A stretch of DNA of 64,000 nt from Streptomyces avidinii (GTDB lineage: Bacteria; Actinomycetota; Actinomycetes; Streptomycetales; Streptomycetaceae), in NCBI RefSeq assembly GCF_014650695.1, contig NZ_BMVL01000011.1:186001-250000 (forward strand), in the 5' to 3' direction. Numbering within the stretch: position 1 is the first letter of the stretch; each line of letters begins with the position of its first letter. Under the pieces are notes generated by a model. It was not told the DNA's origin. It saw only the letters and a list, made by a program, of their open reading frames with translations, and searched no databases. A program made the position numbers and the translations under genes. Of the stretch, positions 1 to 8,636 are shown piece by piece.

Positions 1-593
1 TGCGGCAGTCCGCTCGTACGCTCCAGCCCCAGGGGTTCCAGTACCTCGGCCCGCAGCACCTCTTCCCAGGGCTTTCCGCGCACCGCCTCGACCAGCGAAC
101 CCAGCAGGGTGTAACCGGGGTTGGAATAGTGGTGCCTACTTCCCGGGGTGACCTTGAACGGCTCCTCCCCCAGCACGTCGGCGAGGCCGGGCCGCTGCTC
201 ACCGGGGGTGCGCTCCCACCACTCCCCGGGCGTCTCCGCCGCCAATCCGCCTGTGTGGGAAAGCAGTTGCGCGACGGTCACCCCGCCGGCGCCGGTGCCC
301 GGCAGGTGCTTGTCCAGGGGGTCCGTGAGCGAGAGCAGGCCCTCGTCCCGCAGCCTCATCACGAGGACCGCCGTGAAGGTCTTCGTGATCGACCCGATCC
401 TGTACTGGACGTCGCCGTCCGGACCGTGCCCTTCGACCGAGGTCCGGGAGCCCTCCCAGACCACCTCGCCACCGCGCAGGACGGCCGCCACCACGGAAGG
501 CGCCCGCCCTTCGCTCTGCGCGACGGCGATCCTGTGCCGCAGCGCGCGCCGCGTGGAAGGGAGAAGTTCCAGGTCCCCAGCAAGCTCATCCAT
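1..593 (-). CDS. Serine hydrolase, beta-lactamase/D-Ala-D-Ala carboxypeptidase fold (partial, C-terminus off window)
   Basis: The N-terminal 197 codons are visible. A SITK motif near residue 74 is the SxxK catalytic motif of class C beta-lactamase-like serine hydrolases, followed by a conserved LLSHTGGL segment and a YSN triad (HHYSNPGY) near residue 163, so all visible active-site elements are intact. No signal peptide is seen from the ATG chosen, which points to a cytoplasmic or unconventionally exported enzyme. The start lies 9 bases beyond the dnaB stop on the same strand with little ribosome-binding sequence, so it may be translated from the dnaB message. The true substrate (peptide, ester or lactam) cannot be told. 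The remainder lies left of the window. Confidence 0.82.
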   Translation of the reverse strand, partial: MDELAGDLELLPSTRRALRHRIAVAQSEGRAPSVVAAVLRGGEVVWEGSRTSVEGHGPDGDVQYRIGSITKTFTAVLVMRLRDEGLLSLTDPLDKHLPGTGAGGVTVAQLLSHTGGLAAETPGEWWERTPGEQRPGLADVLGEEPFKVTPGSRHHYSNPGYTLLGSLVEAVRGKPWEEVLRAEVLEPLGLERTSGLP

Positions 594-602
594 GATCGGA
601 TG

Positions 603-2087
603 CTACGTGTTGGCCATGTCCACGAAGCGTGAATAGTGGCCCTGGAAGGCCACCGTGATCGTGGCCGTGGGGCCGTTACGGTGCTTCGCGACGATCAGGT
701 CCGCCTCACCTGCGCGGGGGGACTCCTTCTCGTACGCGTCCTCGCGGTGCAGCAGGATCACCATGTCGGCGTCCTGCTCGATGGAGCCCGATTCACGCAG
801 GTCGGAGACCATCGGCTTCTTGTCGGTGCGTTGCTCCGGACCACGGTTCAGCTGGGAGAGCGCGATCACGGGGACCTCGAGCTCCTTCGCCAGCAGCTTG
901 AGGTTTCGGGACATGTCCGAGACCTCCTGCTGGCGGCTCTCGGGACGGCGCGAACCGCCCGACTGCATCAGCTGGAGGTAGTCGATGACCACGAGCGAGA
1001 GGTCGTTGCGCTGCTTGAGCCGGCGGCACTTGGCCCGGATCTCCATCATCGACAGGTTGGGGGAGTCGTCGATGTAGAGCGGCGCGGCCGAGACGTCCGG
1101 CATCCGGCGGGCCAGCCGGGTCCAGTCGTCGTCCGTCATCGTGCCGGAGCGCATGTGGTGGAGCGCCACCCGAGCCTCCGCCGAGAGCAGGCGCATGGCG
1201 ATCTCATTGCGCCCCATTTCGAGGGAGAAGATCACGCTCGGCAGGTTGCTCTTGATGGAGCAGGCCCGGGCGAAGTCCAGGGCGAGCGTGGACTTACCCA
1301 TGGCGGGACGGGCGGCGATGACGATCATCTGACCCGGGTGCAGACCGTTGGTCAGCGAGTCCAGGTCGGTGAAGCCGGTGGGGACGCCCGACATCTGGCC
1401 GCTGCGCGAGCCGATCGCCTCGATCTCGTCGAGGGCGCCCTCCATGATGTCGCCGAGCGGCAGGTAGTCCTCGGAGGTCCGCTGCTCGGTGACGGCGTAG
1501 ATCTCGGCCTGGGCGCTGTTGACGATCTCGTCGACGTCGCCGTCGGCCGCGTAGCCCATCTGCGTGATCTTCGTACCGGCCGCGACGAGGCGGCGCAGGA
1601 CGGCCCGCTCGTGGACGATCTCCGCGTAGTACTCGGCGTTCGCCGCCGTCGGGACGGACTGGACCAGGGTGTGCAGGTACGAGGCCCCGCCCACCTTGCT
1701 GATCTCGCCGCGCCGGGTCAGCTCGGCGCCGACGGTGATCGGGTCGGCCGGCTCGCCCTTGGCATACAGGTCGAGAATGGCCTGGTAGATCGTCTCGTGC
1801 GAGGGCCGGTAGAAGTCGTGGCCCTTGAGGACCTCGACGACGTCCGCGATGGCGTCCTTGGACAGCAGCATGCCGCCGAGCACCGACTGCTCGGCATCGA
1901 GGTCCTGCGGAGGGACGCGCTCGAAGCCGCCACCCCCGCCGGAGTCCCAGGAGCCGCCCTCGCGGCCCCGGTCGTGCTGTTCGTCCCCGCGGCCGCGGCC
2001 TTCACTGTTACGGCGCGAACGGGCGGGCAGACGGTCACCCGGACCGCTGTCGGCCCAGGGGTCGTCCATGGGCTCGGGCATGCTCAC
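603..2087 (-). CDS. dnaB: Replicative DNA helicase DnaB
   Basis: Hexameric 5'-3' helicase that unwinds DNA at the replication fork. The 494-residue protein has a disordered, charged first 55 residues, a DnaB N-terminal domain (from RVPPQDLDAEQSVLGG) and a RecA-type C-terminal domain with Walker A ARPAMGKST near residue 263 and a Walker B-like LVVIDYLQL. There is no intein, although actinobacterial DnaB sometimes carries one. The GTG start is preferred because AGGAGG lies 7 bases upstream; an ATG two codons in is the alternative. The 435-bp leader region holds a cluster of DnaA boxes, which suggests DnaA binds the dnaB control region. Confidence 0.97.
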   Translation of the reverse strand: MSMPEPMDDPWADSGPGDRLPARSRRNSEGRGRGDEQHDRGREGGSWDSGGGGGFERVPPQDLDAEQSVLGGMLLSKDAIADVVEVLKGHDFYRPSHETIYQAILDLYAKGEPADPITVGAELTRRGEISKVGGASYLHTLVQSVPTAANAEYYAEIVHERAVLRRLVAAGTKITQMGYAADGDVDEIVNSAQAEIYAVTEQRTSEDYLPLGDIMEGALDEIEAIGSRSGQMSGVPTGFTDLDSLTNGLHPGQMIVIAARPAMGKSTLALDFARACSIKSNLPSVIFSLEMGRNEIAMRLLSAEARVALHHMRSGTMTDDDWTRLARRMPDVSAAPLYIDDSPNLSMMEIRAKCRRLKQRNDLSLVVIDYLQLMQSGGSRRPESRQQEVSDMSRNLKLLAKELEVPVIALSQLNRGPEQRTDKKPMVSDLRESGSIEQDADMVILLHREDAYEKESPRAGEADLIVAKHRNGPTATITVAFQGHYSRFVDMANT

Positions 2088-2521
2088 CGGGCCGCCTCCT
2101 CCCGTCCGCTACGCGGACCTCGCCGTGTCACTCTTTCTACGACACGGCTCTGACATTTGGGGCACCCGAATCCGCCGTCGGCGAGTCGGGCAACGAACCA
2201 CGGTAGGCCCGGGAGCGGCGTCAGCCAATCTTGTTATCCACAGGGTCTGTGGATGACATGTGGATGACGGCGCCAATGCTGTGGGTAAGTCGCCGGAAGC
2301 TGTGCACGGACCGGGGGACGACGCTGTGGACAAAATCACCCGCGACACCCTTACACCCCACCTGACCTGCATTTTCCTTCTCCCGGGAAGGGAGTGGAGA
2401 AAATTCTTGGCCACTGTCTCGAGATCGCCTCCAACGAGGTGCACAGAAGGCCCCGGTCGACAGGCAGGTAAGGATCCTAGAGCGGTTGCATCCATTACCT
2501 GTGGAAGATTAGATTGAGCGC
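2088..2521. promoter_or_regulatory. dnaB / MATE divergent control region with DnaA-box cluster
   Basis: This 434-bp gene-free stretch separates divergent genes. Five DnaA-box-like nonamers lie within 100 bp: TTATCCACA at 2234-2242 (+), TCATCCACA at 2248-2256 and 2259-2267 (both on -), TTACCCACA at 2280-2288 (-) and TTGTCCACA at 2325-2333 (-). The first and last match the strong consensus exactly. The cluster is 32 kb from oriC. It could regulate dnaB or titrate DnaA; no AT-rich unwinding element is evident beside it. Confidence 0.75.
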
Positions 2522-3859
2522 ATGACACAGGCCCTCGCAGCACCCAAGGCAGGGCGGGGACGGCACGACCGAGAGATCTTCACGCTCGCCCTCCCCGCCT
2601 TCGGTGCCCTCGTCGCCGAGCCCCTCTTCGTGATGGCCGACAGCGCCATCGTGGGGCACCTCGGCACCCCCCAGCTGGCCGGCCTCGGCATCGCCGCCGC
2701 GGTACTCACCACCGCCGTGAGCGTCTTCGTCTTCCTCGCCTACGCCACCACCGCGGCCGTCTCCCGCCGCGTCGGCGCGGGAGACCTCCAGGCGGCCATC
2801 CGGCAGGGGATCGACGGCATCTGGCTCGCCCTCCTGCTGGGCGCGGCGGTCGTCGCCGTGGTGCTGCCTGCGGCCCCCTCCCTGATATCGCTCTTCGGGG
2901 CGTCCGACACCGTCGCTCCGTACGCGCTGACCTATCTGCGGATCTCCGCCCTCGGCATCCCGGCCATGCTCATGGTGCTGGCCGCCACCGGAGTCATCCG
3001 CGGCCTCCAGGACACCCGTACGCCGCTCTACGTCGCCATCGGCGGCTTCGCCCTCAACGCGGGCCTGAACGTCGCCCTCGTCTACGGTGCGGGCTTCGGG
3101 ATCGCCGGCTCCGCCTGGGGCACTGTCCTCGCCCAGTGCGCCATGGCCGCCGCCTACCTGTTCGTGGTCGTACGCGGAGCCCGACGGCACGGCGCCTCGC
3201 TGCGACCCGACGCCACGGGGATCCGGGCCTGCGCCCATGCCGGCGCGCCCCTGCTGGTGCGCACCCTGTCGTTGCGCGCCATCCTGCTGATCGCGACCGC
3301 AGTGGCCGCCCGGCTCGGCGACGCCGACATCGCCGCCCATCAGATCCTGCTCTCGCTGTGGAGCCTGCTCGCCTTCGCTCTGGACGCCATCGCGATCGCC
3401 GGACAGGCGATCATCGGCCGCTACCTCGGAGCGGCTGATACCGAGGGTGCCAAGGCTGTCTGCCGCCGCATGGTGCAGTGGGGGATCGCCACGGGTGTCG
3501 TACTCGGGCTGCTGGTCGTCCTGGCCCGCCCCGTGTTCATTCCGCTGTTCACCAGTGATCCGGCGGTCGAGGCAGCATTGCTGCCCGGCCTGCTGGTCGT
3601 GGCCCTCTCCCAGCCCGTCTCCGGCATCGTCTTCGTGCTCGACGGCGTCCTCATGGGTGCGGGGGACGGCCGCTACCTGGCCCGGGCGATGCTCCTGACG
3701 CTCGCCGTGTTCGCCCCCGTCGCATTGCTCGTGCCCGCCCTCGGCGGTGGCCTGACGGCGCTCTGGTGGGCCATGACGCTGATGATGGTGGTCCGGATGG
3801 TCACCCTCCGACTGCGCGTCGGCTCGGGGCGGTGGCTCATCACGGGGGCCACCCGCTAG
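2522..3859 (+). CDS. MATE family efflux transporter
   Basis: A 445-residue integral membrane protein with about 12 hydrophobic segments. The opening LALPAFGALVAEPLFVMADSA and the later repeat-type segment are typical of the MATE/DinF family, which exports drugs or metabolites in exchange for Na+ or H+. It is transcribed away from dnaB and ends before two parS palindromes and a strong terminator. The substrate is unknown. Confidence 0.9.
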   Translation: MTQALAAPKAGRGRHDREIFTLALPAFGALVAEPLFVMADSAIVGHLGTPQLAGLGIAAAVLTTAVSVFVFLAYATTAAVSRRVGAGDLQAAIRQGIDGIWLALLLGAAVVAVVLPAAPSLISLFGASDTVAPYALTYLRISALGIPAMLMVLAATGVIRGLQDTRTPLYVAIGGFALNAGLNVALVYGAGFGIAGSAWGTVLAQCAMAAAYLFVVVRGARRHGASLRPDATGIRACAHAGAPLLVRTLSLRAILLIATAVAARLGDADIAAHQILLSLWSLLAFALDAIAIAGQAIIGRYLGAADTEGAKAVCRRMVQWGIATGVVLGLLVVLARPVFIPLFTSDPAVEAALLPGLLVVALSQPVSGIVFVLDGVLMGAGDGRYLARAMLLTLAVFAPVALLVPALGGGLTALWWAMTLMMVVRMVTLRLRVGSGRWLITGATR

Positions 3860-3888
3860 GGCGTCCGGGCAGCGGGCCGTCCAGGGTG

Positions 3889-3904
3889 TGTTTCACGTGA
3901 AACA
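3889..3904. other. parS site 1 (ParB binding palindrome)
   Basis: Exact 16-bp palindrome TGTTTCACGTGAAACA, the Streptomyces ParB-binding sequence, located 29 bp after the MATE stop codon. It sits 34 bp from a second exact copy. This is one of eight copies in the window, all on the dnaB side of oriC. Confidence 0.95.
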
Positions 3905-3922
3905 TCGGGACCGGCTCCGCGG

Positions 3923-3938
3923 TGTTTCACGTGAAACA
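3923..3938. other. parS site 2
   Basis: Exact TGTTTCACGTGAAACA palindrome, intergenic, in tandem with site 1 (34 bp start to start, about three helical turns, which would place two ParB dimers on the same DNA face). Confidence 0.95.
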
Positions 3939-3950
3939 CCGCCGACAACG

Positions 3951-3987
3951 ACGAAGGGCCGCACCCCAGTGGGGTGCGGCCCTTCGT
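3951..3987. terminator. Bidirectional terminator between MATE gene and rplI
   Basis: A perfect inverted repeat with 17-bp arms (3951-3967 and 3971-3987) and a 3-base loop lies between convergent genes. It is G/C-rich and begins and ends in ACGA/TCGT, without a long T tract, as is usual for Streptomyces. It can serve both strands. Confidence 0.85.
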
Positions 3988-3996
3988 GCGCAGCCC

Positions 3997-4443
3997 TTAG
4001 GCGGCGACGACCTCGATGCCCACGTTCGCGGCCACGTCGGCGTGCAGACGCACGGAGACCTGGTACGAACCGAGGGTCTTGATCGGGGAGCCGAGCTCGA
4101 CGCGGCGCTTGTCGACCTTCGGGCCGCCCGAGGACTCGATCGCCGTGGCGATGTCGGCCGGGGTCACGGAACCGAAGAGACGACCGGCGTCACCCGCGCG
4201 GGTGGCCAGACGGACCTTCACACCCTCGAGCTTGGCCTTGACCTCGTTGGCCTGCTCGATGGTCGCGATCTCGTGGATCTTGCGGGCGCGGCGGATCTGC
4301 GCCACGTCCTTCTCGCCACCCTTGGTCCAGCGGATCGCGAAACCACGCGGGACCAGGTAGTTGCGAGCGTAACCGTCCTTGACGTCGACGACATCGCCGG
4401 CGGCACCGAGGCCAGAAACCTCGTGGGTCAGGATGATCTTCAT
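3997..4443 (-). CDS. rplI: 50S ribosomal protein L9
   Basis: A 148-residue protein with the L9 N-terminal RNA-binding motif (GDVVDVKDGYARNYLVPRG) and the connecting helix to the C-terminal domain. It binds 23S rRNA near the L1 stalk. It is the last gene of rpsF-ssb-rpsR-rplI, 18 bases after rpsR. Confidence 0.98.
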   Translation of the reverse strand: MKIILTHEVSGLGAAGDVVDVKDGYARNYLVPRGFAIRWTKGGEKDVAQIRRARKIHEIATIEQANEVKAKLEGVKVRLATRAGDAGRLFGSVTPADIATAIESSGGPKVDKRRVELGSPIKTLGSYQVSVRLHADVAANVGIEVVAA

Positions 4444-4461
4444 TAGTCGGTCACCCTTTCC

Positions 4462-4698
4462 TTATCGCGCGGTGGACGTGTAGGGCAGCAGTGCCATCTC
4501 ACGGCTGTTCTTGACGGCCGTGGCGACGTCACGCTGGTGCTGCGTGCAGTTGCCGGTAACGCGGCGGGCACGGATCTTGCCGCGGTCGGAAATGAACTTC
4601 CGCAGCATGTTCGTGTCCTTGTAGTCCACGTACGCGGTCTTGTCCTTGCAGAATGCGCAGACCTTCTTCTTAGGCTTGCGCACAGGCGGCTTCGCCAT
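4462..4698 (-). CDS. rpsR: 30S ribosomal protein S18
   Basis: A 78-residue protein with the S18 core (TGNCTQHQRDVATAVKNSREMALLPY). It keeps a CxxC (CAFC, residues 15-18) plus the downstream Cys and His of the zinc-binding 'C+' form. Many actinobacteria also carry a zinc-free paralogue used under zinc starvation, which is not in this window. It lies between ssb and rplI. Confidence 0.97.
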   Translation of the reverse strand: MAKPPVRKPKKKVCAFCKDKTAYVDYKDTNMLRKFISDRGKIRARRVTGNCTQHQRDVATAVKNSREMALLPYTSTAR

Positions 4699-4741
4699 TG
4701 TGTCTCTCCTGTGTGATCAAGAAGTGGGGATGCGAGCTGCC

Positions 4742-5338
4742 CTAGAAGGGCGGCTCGTCCGAGTAGCCACCGCCGGAGCCGCCGGAGCTTCCGCCCCAAC
4801 CGCCCCCGCCGCCGCCCTGCTGCTGGCCACCGGCCGGCGCGCTGGACGCCCACGGGTCGTCGGAGGGAGCTCCGCCGCCCTGCTGCGGCTGGCCACCAGG
4901 GGCTCCGCCCCAGTTGCCACCGCCGCCGCCCTGCTGCTGACCGCCGCCGCCGTATCCACCCTGGCCACCGCGACCGGTGGTCTTGGTGACCTTGGCCGTG
5001 GCGTTCTTCAGGCTGGGGCCGACTTCCTCGACGTCCAGCTCGTAGACCGTGCGCTTGACACCCTCACGGTCCTCGTACGACCGCTGCCTCAGCCGGCCCT
5101 GCACGATGACGCGCATGCCTCGCTGGAGGGACTCGGCGACGTTCTCCGCCGCCTGCCGCCACACCGAGCAGGTCAGGAACAGGCTCTCGCCGTCCTTCCA
5201 CTCATTGGTCTGACGGTCGAAGGTGCGGGGGGTGGACGCGACACGGAACTTCGCGACCGCCGCACCCGAGGGGGTGAAGCGCAGCTCGGGGTCGTCGACG
5301 AGATTGCCGACGACCGTGATGACGGTCTCGCCTGCCAT
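4742..5338 (-). CDS. ssb: Single-stranded DNA-binding protein
   Basis: Binds ssDNA during replication and repair. The first ~110 residues form the OB fold (begins MAGETVITVVGNLVDDPELR). They are followed by a long Gly/Gln-rich linker and the acidic, Phe-ending tip SDEPPF, which docks partner proteins. At 198 residues it is the usual size for the principal streptomycete SSB. It is encoded in an operon with rpsF upstream and rpsR downstream. Confidence 0.97.
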   Translation of the reverse strand: MAGETVITVVGNLVDDPELRFTPSGAAVAKFRVASTPRTFDRQTNEWKDGESLFLTCSVWRQAAENVAESLQRGMRVIVQGRLRQRSYEDREGVKRTVYELDVEEVGPSLKNATAKVTKTTGRGGQGGYGGGGQQQGGGGGNWGGAPGGQPQQGGGAPSDDPWASSAPAGGQQQGGGGGGWGGSSGGSGGGYSDEPPF

Positions 5339-5410
5339 GGATGAACCTCTCGGCGGGGATTGCTGCTGGGCTGCTGTGCTACTCGATCCCGATTACCGCT
5401 GAACCGAAGT

Positions 5411-5701
5411 TCAGTGGGTCTCGGGGCGAAGGACCTTGGTCCGGAGAACCGACTCGTTCAGGTTCATCTGTCGGTCAAGCTCCTTGACGACCGCAGGCTC
5501 GGCCTGAAGGTCGATGACCGAGTAGATGCCCTCGGGCTTCTTCTTGATCTCGTAAGCGAGACGACGACGGCCCCAGGTGTCGACCTTCTCGACCTTTCCG
5601 TTGCCCTCACGGACGACAGAAAGGAAGTTCTCGATCAGCGGGGAGACAGCGCGCTCCTCGAGATCGGGGTCGAGGATGACCATCACTTCGTAGTGACGCA
5701 T
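5411..5701 (-). CDS. rpsF: 30S ribosomal protein S6
   Basis: A 96-residue S6 (MRHYEVMVILDPDLEERAV; later GRRRLAYEIKKKPEGIY). It pairs with S18 in the 30S platform. The ATG at 5701 is chosen because AAAGGAGGT lies 9 bases upstream and homology begins there; the reading frame continues upstream but with no ribosomal similarity. First gene of the operon. Confidence 0.97.
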   Translation of the reverse strand: MRHYEVMVILDPDLEERAVSPLIENFLSVVREGNGKVEKVDTWGRRRLAYEIKKKPEGIYSVIDLQAEPAVVKELDRQMNLNESVLRTKVLRPETH

Positions 5702-5805
5702 GTGGAACCCACCTCCTTTGGACTCAGCGGCCACGGTCGTTCCGTGGCAGGAGGGTCGTGATGCGTAAGCACGGCGTCCGCAGAGCAGACACCGCGCAGC
5801 TGTAC

Positions 5806-5835
5806 AGACTACCTGCTCACGTCCTTCCGGTTGAA
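5806..5835 (-). promoter_or_regulatory. Candidate promoter of the rpsF-ssb-rpsR-rplI operon
   Basis: On the minus strand a TAGTCT (-10-like, 5811-5806) lies 18 bases after TTCAAC (-35-like, 5835-5830), about 105 bases before the rpsF start. It resembles the Streptomyces housekeeping consensus only moderately. Confidence 0.4.
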
Positions 5836-5951
5836 ATCCGGCGGGAGAGGGCCACAATCTGTATCCATCGGGTGTGCTCGGTGCTATGCCCTCGGCCCCT
5901 TGCCGGAGGCAGCCCGCAGCACCGCCAGCTTCAGCCAGGAGGTGCCTTCCG

Positions 5952-6254
5952 ATGGCACAGGCAATGCGGCCCCCTCAGATCTCCCTGCTGTCCACCGACG
6001 GCAAGCCCCACCCGCTGCAGGACACCCTGATGGCGGTCACTCTGACCCTCGGCGCCGTGGCGTTCGTCACGGCCTTCTTCCACAACCTGCACCTGATCAG
6101 CTCGTGGGCAGGGCTGATCGGCATCCTGACCGGCGCGTACGGACAGTTCGTCTCCGTCACGACACGCGAGCGCTTCGCGCTGATCATCGGCCTTGGTGCG
6201 TCTGCCATCGGCTTCTACCTCGGCATGTTCCACGGCGGCCTCTTCGGGGGCTGA
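5952..6254 (+). CDS. Small integral membrane protein, conserved hypothetical
   Basis: A 100-residue protein with three predicted membrane segments (about residues 25-45, 49-68 and 74-94) and no recognised domain. The ATG at 5952 is favoured by AGGAGGTG 7 bases upstream; a longer frame from 5874 has no ribosome-binding site. It is divergent from rpsF and precedes femX. Function unknown; the neighbourhood suggests the cell envelope at most. Confidence 0.75.
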   Translation: MAQAMRPPQISLLSTDGKPHPLQDTLMAVTLTLGAVAFVTAFFHNLHLISSWAGLIGILTGAYGQFVSVTTRERFALIIGLGASAIGFYLGMFHGGLFGG

Positions 6255-6396
6255 CCGGTCGGAGCGGGACACCTCCGCGGCAGGGCGCCGGACGTGCACC
6301 GGCCCGGGCCCACGGCCCGTCCCCCAGAAGGGTGGCGCCCTTGTCGCAGTAGGCTTCGCGCCATAGCCAGCGAAGCCGCCGGAGGAGACGCCCCGC

Positions 6397-7515
6397 ATGA
6401 GCCTGTCCCTGAGGACCATCAGCCGAGAGCAGCATCTGGGTTACCTCCAGAGCCTGCCCTCGGCGAGCCACTGCCAGGTCCCGGCGTGGGCCGACGTGAA
6501 GAACGAGTGGCGTTCCGAGAACCTCGGATGGTTCAACGAGTCCGACGAACTCGTCGGAGCGGCCCTCGTGCTGTACCGGCAGCTGCCCAAGGTGAAGCGG
6601 TACCTCGCGTACCTGCCCGAGGGCCCGGTCATCAACTGGTACGCCCCGAACCTGGAGGAGTGGCTCCAGCCGATGCTGGCCCACCTCAAGCAGCAGGGCG
6701 CCTTCACCGTGAAGATGGGCCCGCCCGTCGTCATCCGTCGCTGGAACTCGACCGCCATCAAGGCCGGTATCCAGGACCCGAACGTGAAGCGCCTGCGCGA
6801 CGTGGAGGCCTCCGTCATCGAGCCCCGCGCCTTCGAGGTGTCGGACAAGCTGCGCCGCATGGGCTGGCAGCAGGCCGAGGACGGCGGCGCCGGCTTCGGT
6901 GACGTCCAGCCCCGCTACGTGTTCCAGGTACCGCTGGCCAACCGCTCCCTGGACGACGTCCTCAAGGGCTTCAACCAGCTGTGGCGCCGCAACATCAAGA
7001 AGGCCGAGAAGGCCGGCGTCGAGGTCGTCCAGGGCGGCTACGACGACCTGCCGACCTGGCAGCACCTGTACGAGATCACGGCCGAGCGCGACAAGTTTCG
7101 CCCGCGTCCGCTCAGCTACTTCCAGCGCCAGTGGACGGCCCTCAACTCCGAGGACCCCAACCGGATGCGCCTCTACATCGCCACGCACGAGGGAGAGCCG
7201 CTGGCCGCCGCCACGATGCTCACCGTCGGCCAGCACGTCTGGTACTCGTACGGCGCCTCGGCCAACCACAAGCGCGAGGTCCGCCCCTCGAACGCGATGC
7301 AGTGGCGCATGCTGCGCGACTCGTACGCCCTCGGCGCAAGCGTCTACGACCTGCGCGGCATCTCTGACACGCTGGACGAGAACGACCACTTGTTCGGTCT
7401 GATCCAGTTCAAGGTCGGCACCGGCGGCGAGGCCGTGGAGTACGTCGGCGAGTGGGACTTCCCGCTCAACAAGGTGCTGCACAAGGCCCTCGACATCTAC
7501 ATGTCGCGCCGCTGA
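6397..7515 (+). CDS. femX: FemX-like peptidyltransferase (peptidoglycan interpeptide bridge)
   Basis: A FemABX-family aminoacyl-tRNA-dependent transferase with the twin GNAT-like fold. In Streptomyces coelicolor the gene at this locus (FemX) adds the first glycine to the Lipid II stem peptide (established for the family; substrate here inferred). Visible family features are the N-terminal CQVPAWADVK, a LWRRNIKKAEKAGV helix near residue 195 and the terminal DLRGISDTLDENDHLFGLIQFKVGTG region split by short loops. A good Shine-Dalgarno site (GGAGGAG) precedes the ATG. It is followed by an alanine-racemase-like gene and convergent envelope genes. At 372 residues it is full length. Confidence 0.9.
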   Translation: MSLSLRTISREQHLGYLQSLPSASHCQVPAWADVKNEWRSENLGWFNESDELVGAALVLYRQLPKVKRYLAYLPEGPVINWYAPNLEEWLQPMLAHLKQQGAFTVKMGPPVVIRRWNSTAIKAGIQDPNVKRLRDVEASVIEPRAFEVSDKLRRMGWQQAEDGGAGFGDVQPRYVFQVPLANRSLDDVLKGFNQLWRRNIKKAEKAGVEVVQGGYDDLPTWQHLYEITAERDKFRPRPLSYFQRQWTALNSEDPNRMRLYIATHEGEPLAAATMLTVGQHVWYSYGASANHKREVRPSNAMQWRMLRDSYALGASVYDLRGISDTLDENDHLFGLIQFKVGTGGEAVEYVGEWDFPLNKVLHKALDIYMSRR

Positions 7516-7594
7516 CCCGGCAGCACCCCGCCCCACACACAGACAGACAGCACCGCTGCACCACGCAGCTTCTCAGGAGAGGTTCCGGACGGGC

Positions 7595-8626
7595 ATGGCG
7601 CTCACGCTCTACGTCGACACCGCGCGCTGGCGTGCGCACCAGAAGCAGATCCAGGACCGATTCCCCGGACTGATCCCGGTCTGCAAGGGCAACGGCTACG
7701 GCTTCGGCCATGAGCGGCTCTGCGAGGAGGCGACCCGCATGGGCGCCGACATCCTGGCCGTGGGAACGACGTACGAGGCCGCCAGCATCAAGGACTGGTT
7801 CGGCGGCGACCTGCTCGTCCTCACCCCGTTCCGGCGGGGCGAGGACCCGGTTCCGCTGCCCGACCGGGTCATCCGCTCGGTCGCCTCGCTGGACGGGGTG
7901 CGGGGTCTGGTGGGGGCCCGGGTGGTCATCGAGTGCATGAGCTCGATGCGCCGCCACGGAATCTCCGAGCAGGACCTCGGCCAGCTGCACGCCGCGATCG
8001 AGGATGTCCGCTTGGAGGGCTTCGCCCTCCACCTGCCTCTGGACCGCCCGGACGGCTCGGACGCCGTCGAGGAGGTCATCGGCTGGATGGACCGGCTGCG
8101 CGCGGCCCGGCTGCCGCTGCACACCATGTTCGTCAGCCACCTGCGGGCCGAGGAACTCGCGCGGCTGCAGCAGCAGTTCCCGCAGACCCGCTTCCGGGCG
8201 CGCATCGGGACCCGGCTGTGGCTGGGCGACCACGAGGCCACCGAGTACCGCGGCGCGGTACTCGACGTCACGCGCGTGGCCAAGGGCGACCGGTTCGGCT
8301 ACCGCCAGCAGAAGGCCGCCTCCGACGGCTGGCTGGTCGTGGTCGCCGGTGGTACCTCGCACGGCGTGGGACTGGAGGCCCCCAAGGCGCTCCACGGTGT
8401 GATGCCGCGAGCCAAGGGTGTCGCCCGGGCCGGCCTGGCCACGGTCAACCGGAACCTTTCGCCCTTCGTGTGGGCGGGCAAGCAGCGCTGGTTCGCGGAG
8501 CCGCCGCACATGCAGGTGTCGATCCTCTTCGTGCCTTCGGACGCGACCGAGCCGAAGGTGGGCGACGAGCTGGTGGCCCACCTGCGCCACACCACCACGC
8601 AGTTCGACCGGGTGCTCGACGCCTGA
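7595..8626 (+). CDS. Alanine-racemase-like PLP enzyme
   Basis: A 343-residue protein with the fold-type III PLP-barrel signature. The PLP-binding lysine is in VCKGNGYGFG (K31), and IGTRLWLGDHE is followed by a GDRFGY segment that resembles the C-terminal domain of alanine racemase. It is shorter and more diverged than classical Alr (about 370-390 residues), so the reaction is uncertain. Adjacency to femX (79 bp, same strand) suggests D-amino acid or bridge metabolism. It could instead be one of the uncharacterised racemase-like proteins. Confidence 0.75.
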   Translation: MALTLYVDTARWRAHQKQIQDRFPGLIPVCKGNGYGFGHERLCEEATRMGADILAVGTTYEAASIKDWFGGDLLVLTPFRRGEDPVPLPDRVIRSVASLDGVRGLVGARVVIECMSSMRRHGISEQDLGQLHAAIEDVRLEGFALHLPLDRPDGSDAVEEVIGWMDRLRAARLPLHTMFVSHLRAEELARLQQQFPQTRFRARIGTRLWLGDHEATEYRGAVLDVTRVAKGDRFGYRQQKAASDGWLVVVAGGTSHGVGLEAPKALHGVMPRAKGVARAGLATVNRNLSPFVWAGKQRWFAEPPHMQVSILFVPSDATEPKVGDELVAHLRHTTTQFDRVLDA

Positions 8627-8636
8627 GTCCGACCGG

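Noticed and set aside
603..2153. Long plus-strand reading frame (505 codons) antiparallel to dnaB
   Set aside because: Shadow of dnaB: high G/C third position creates long open frames on the opposite strand. Composition is Val/Arg/Asp/His-biased and there is no homology.
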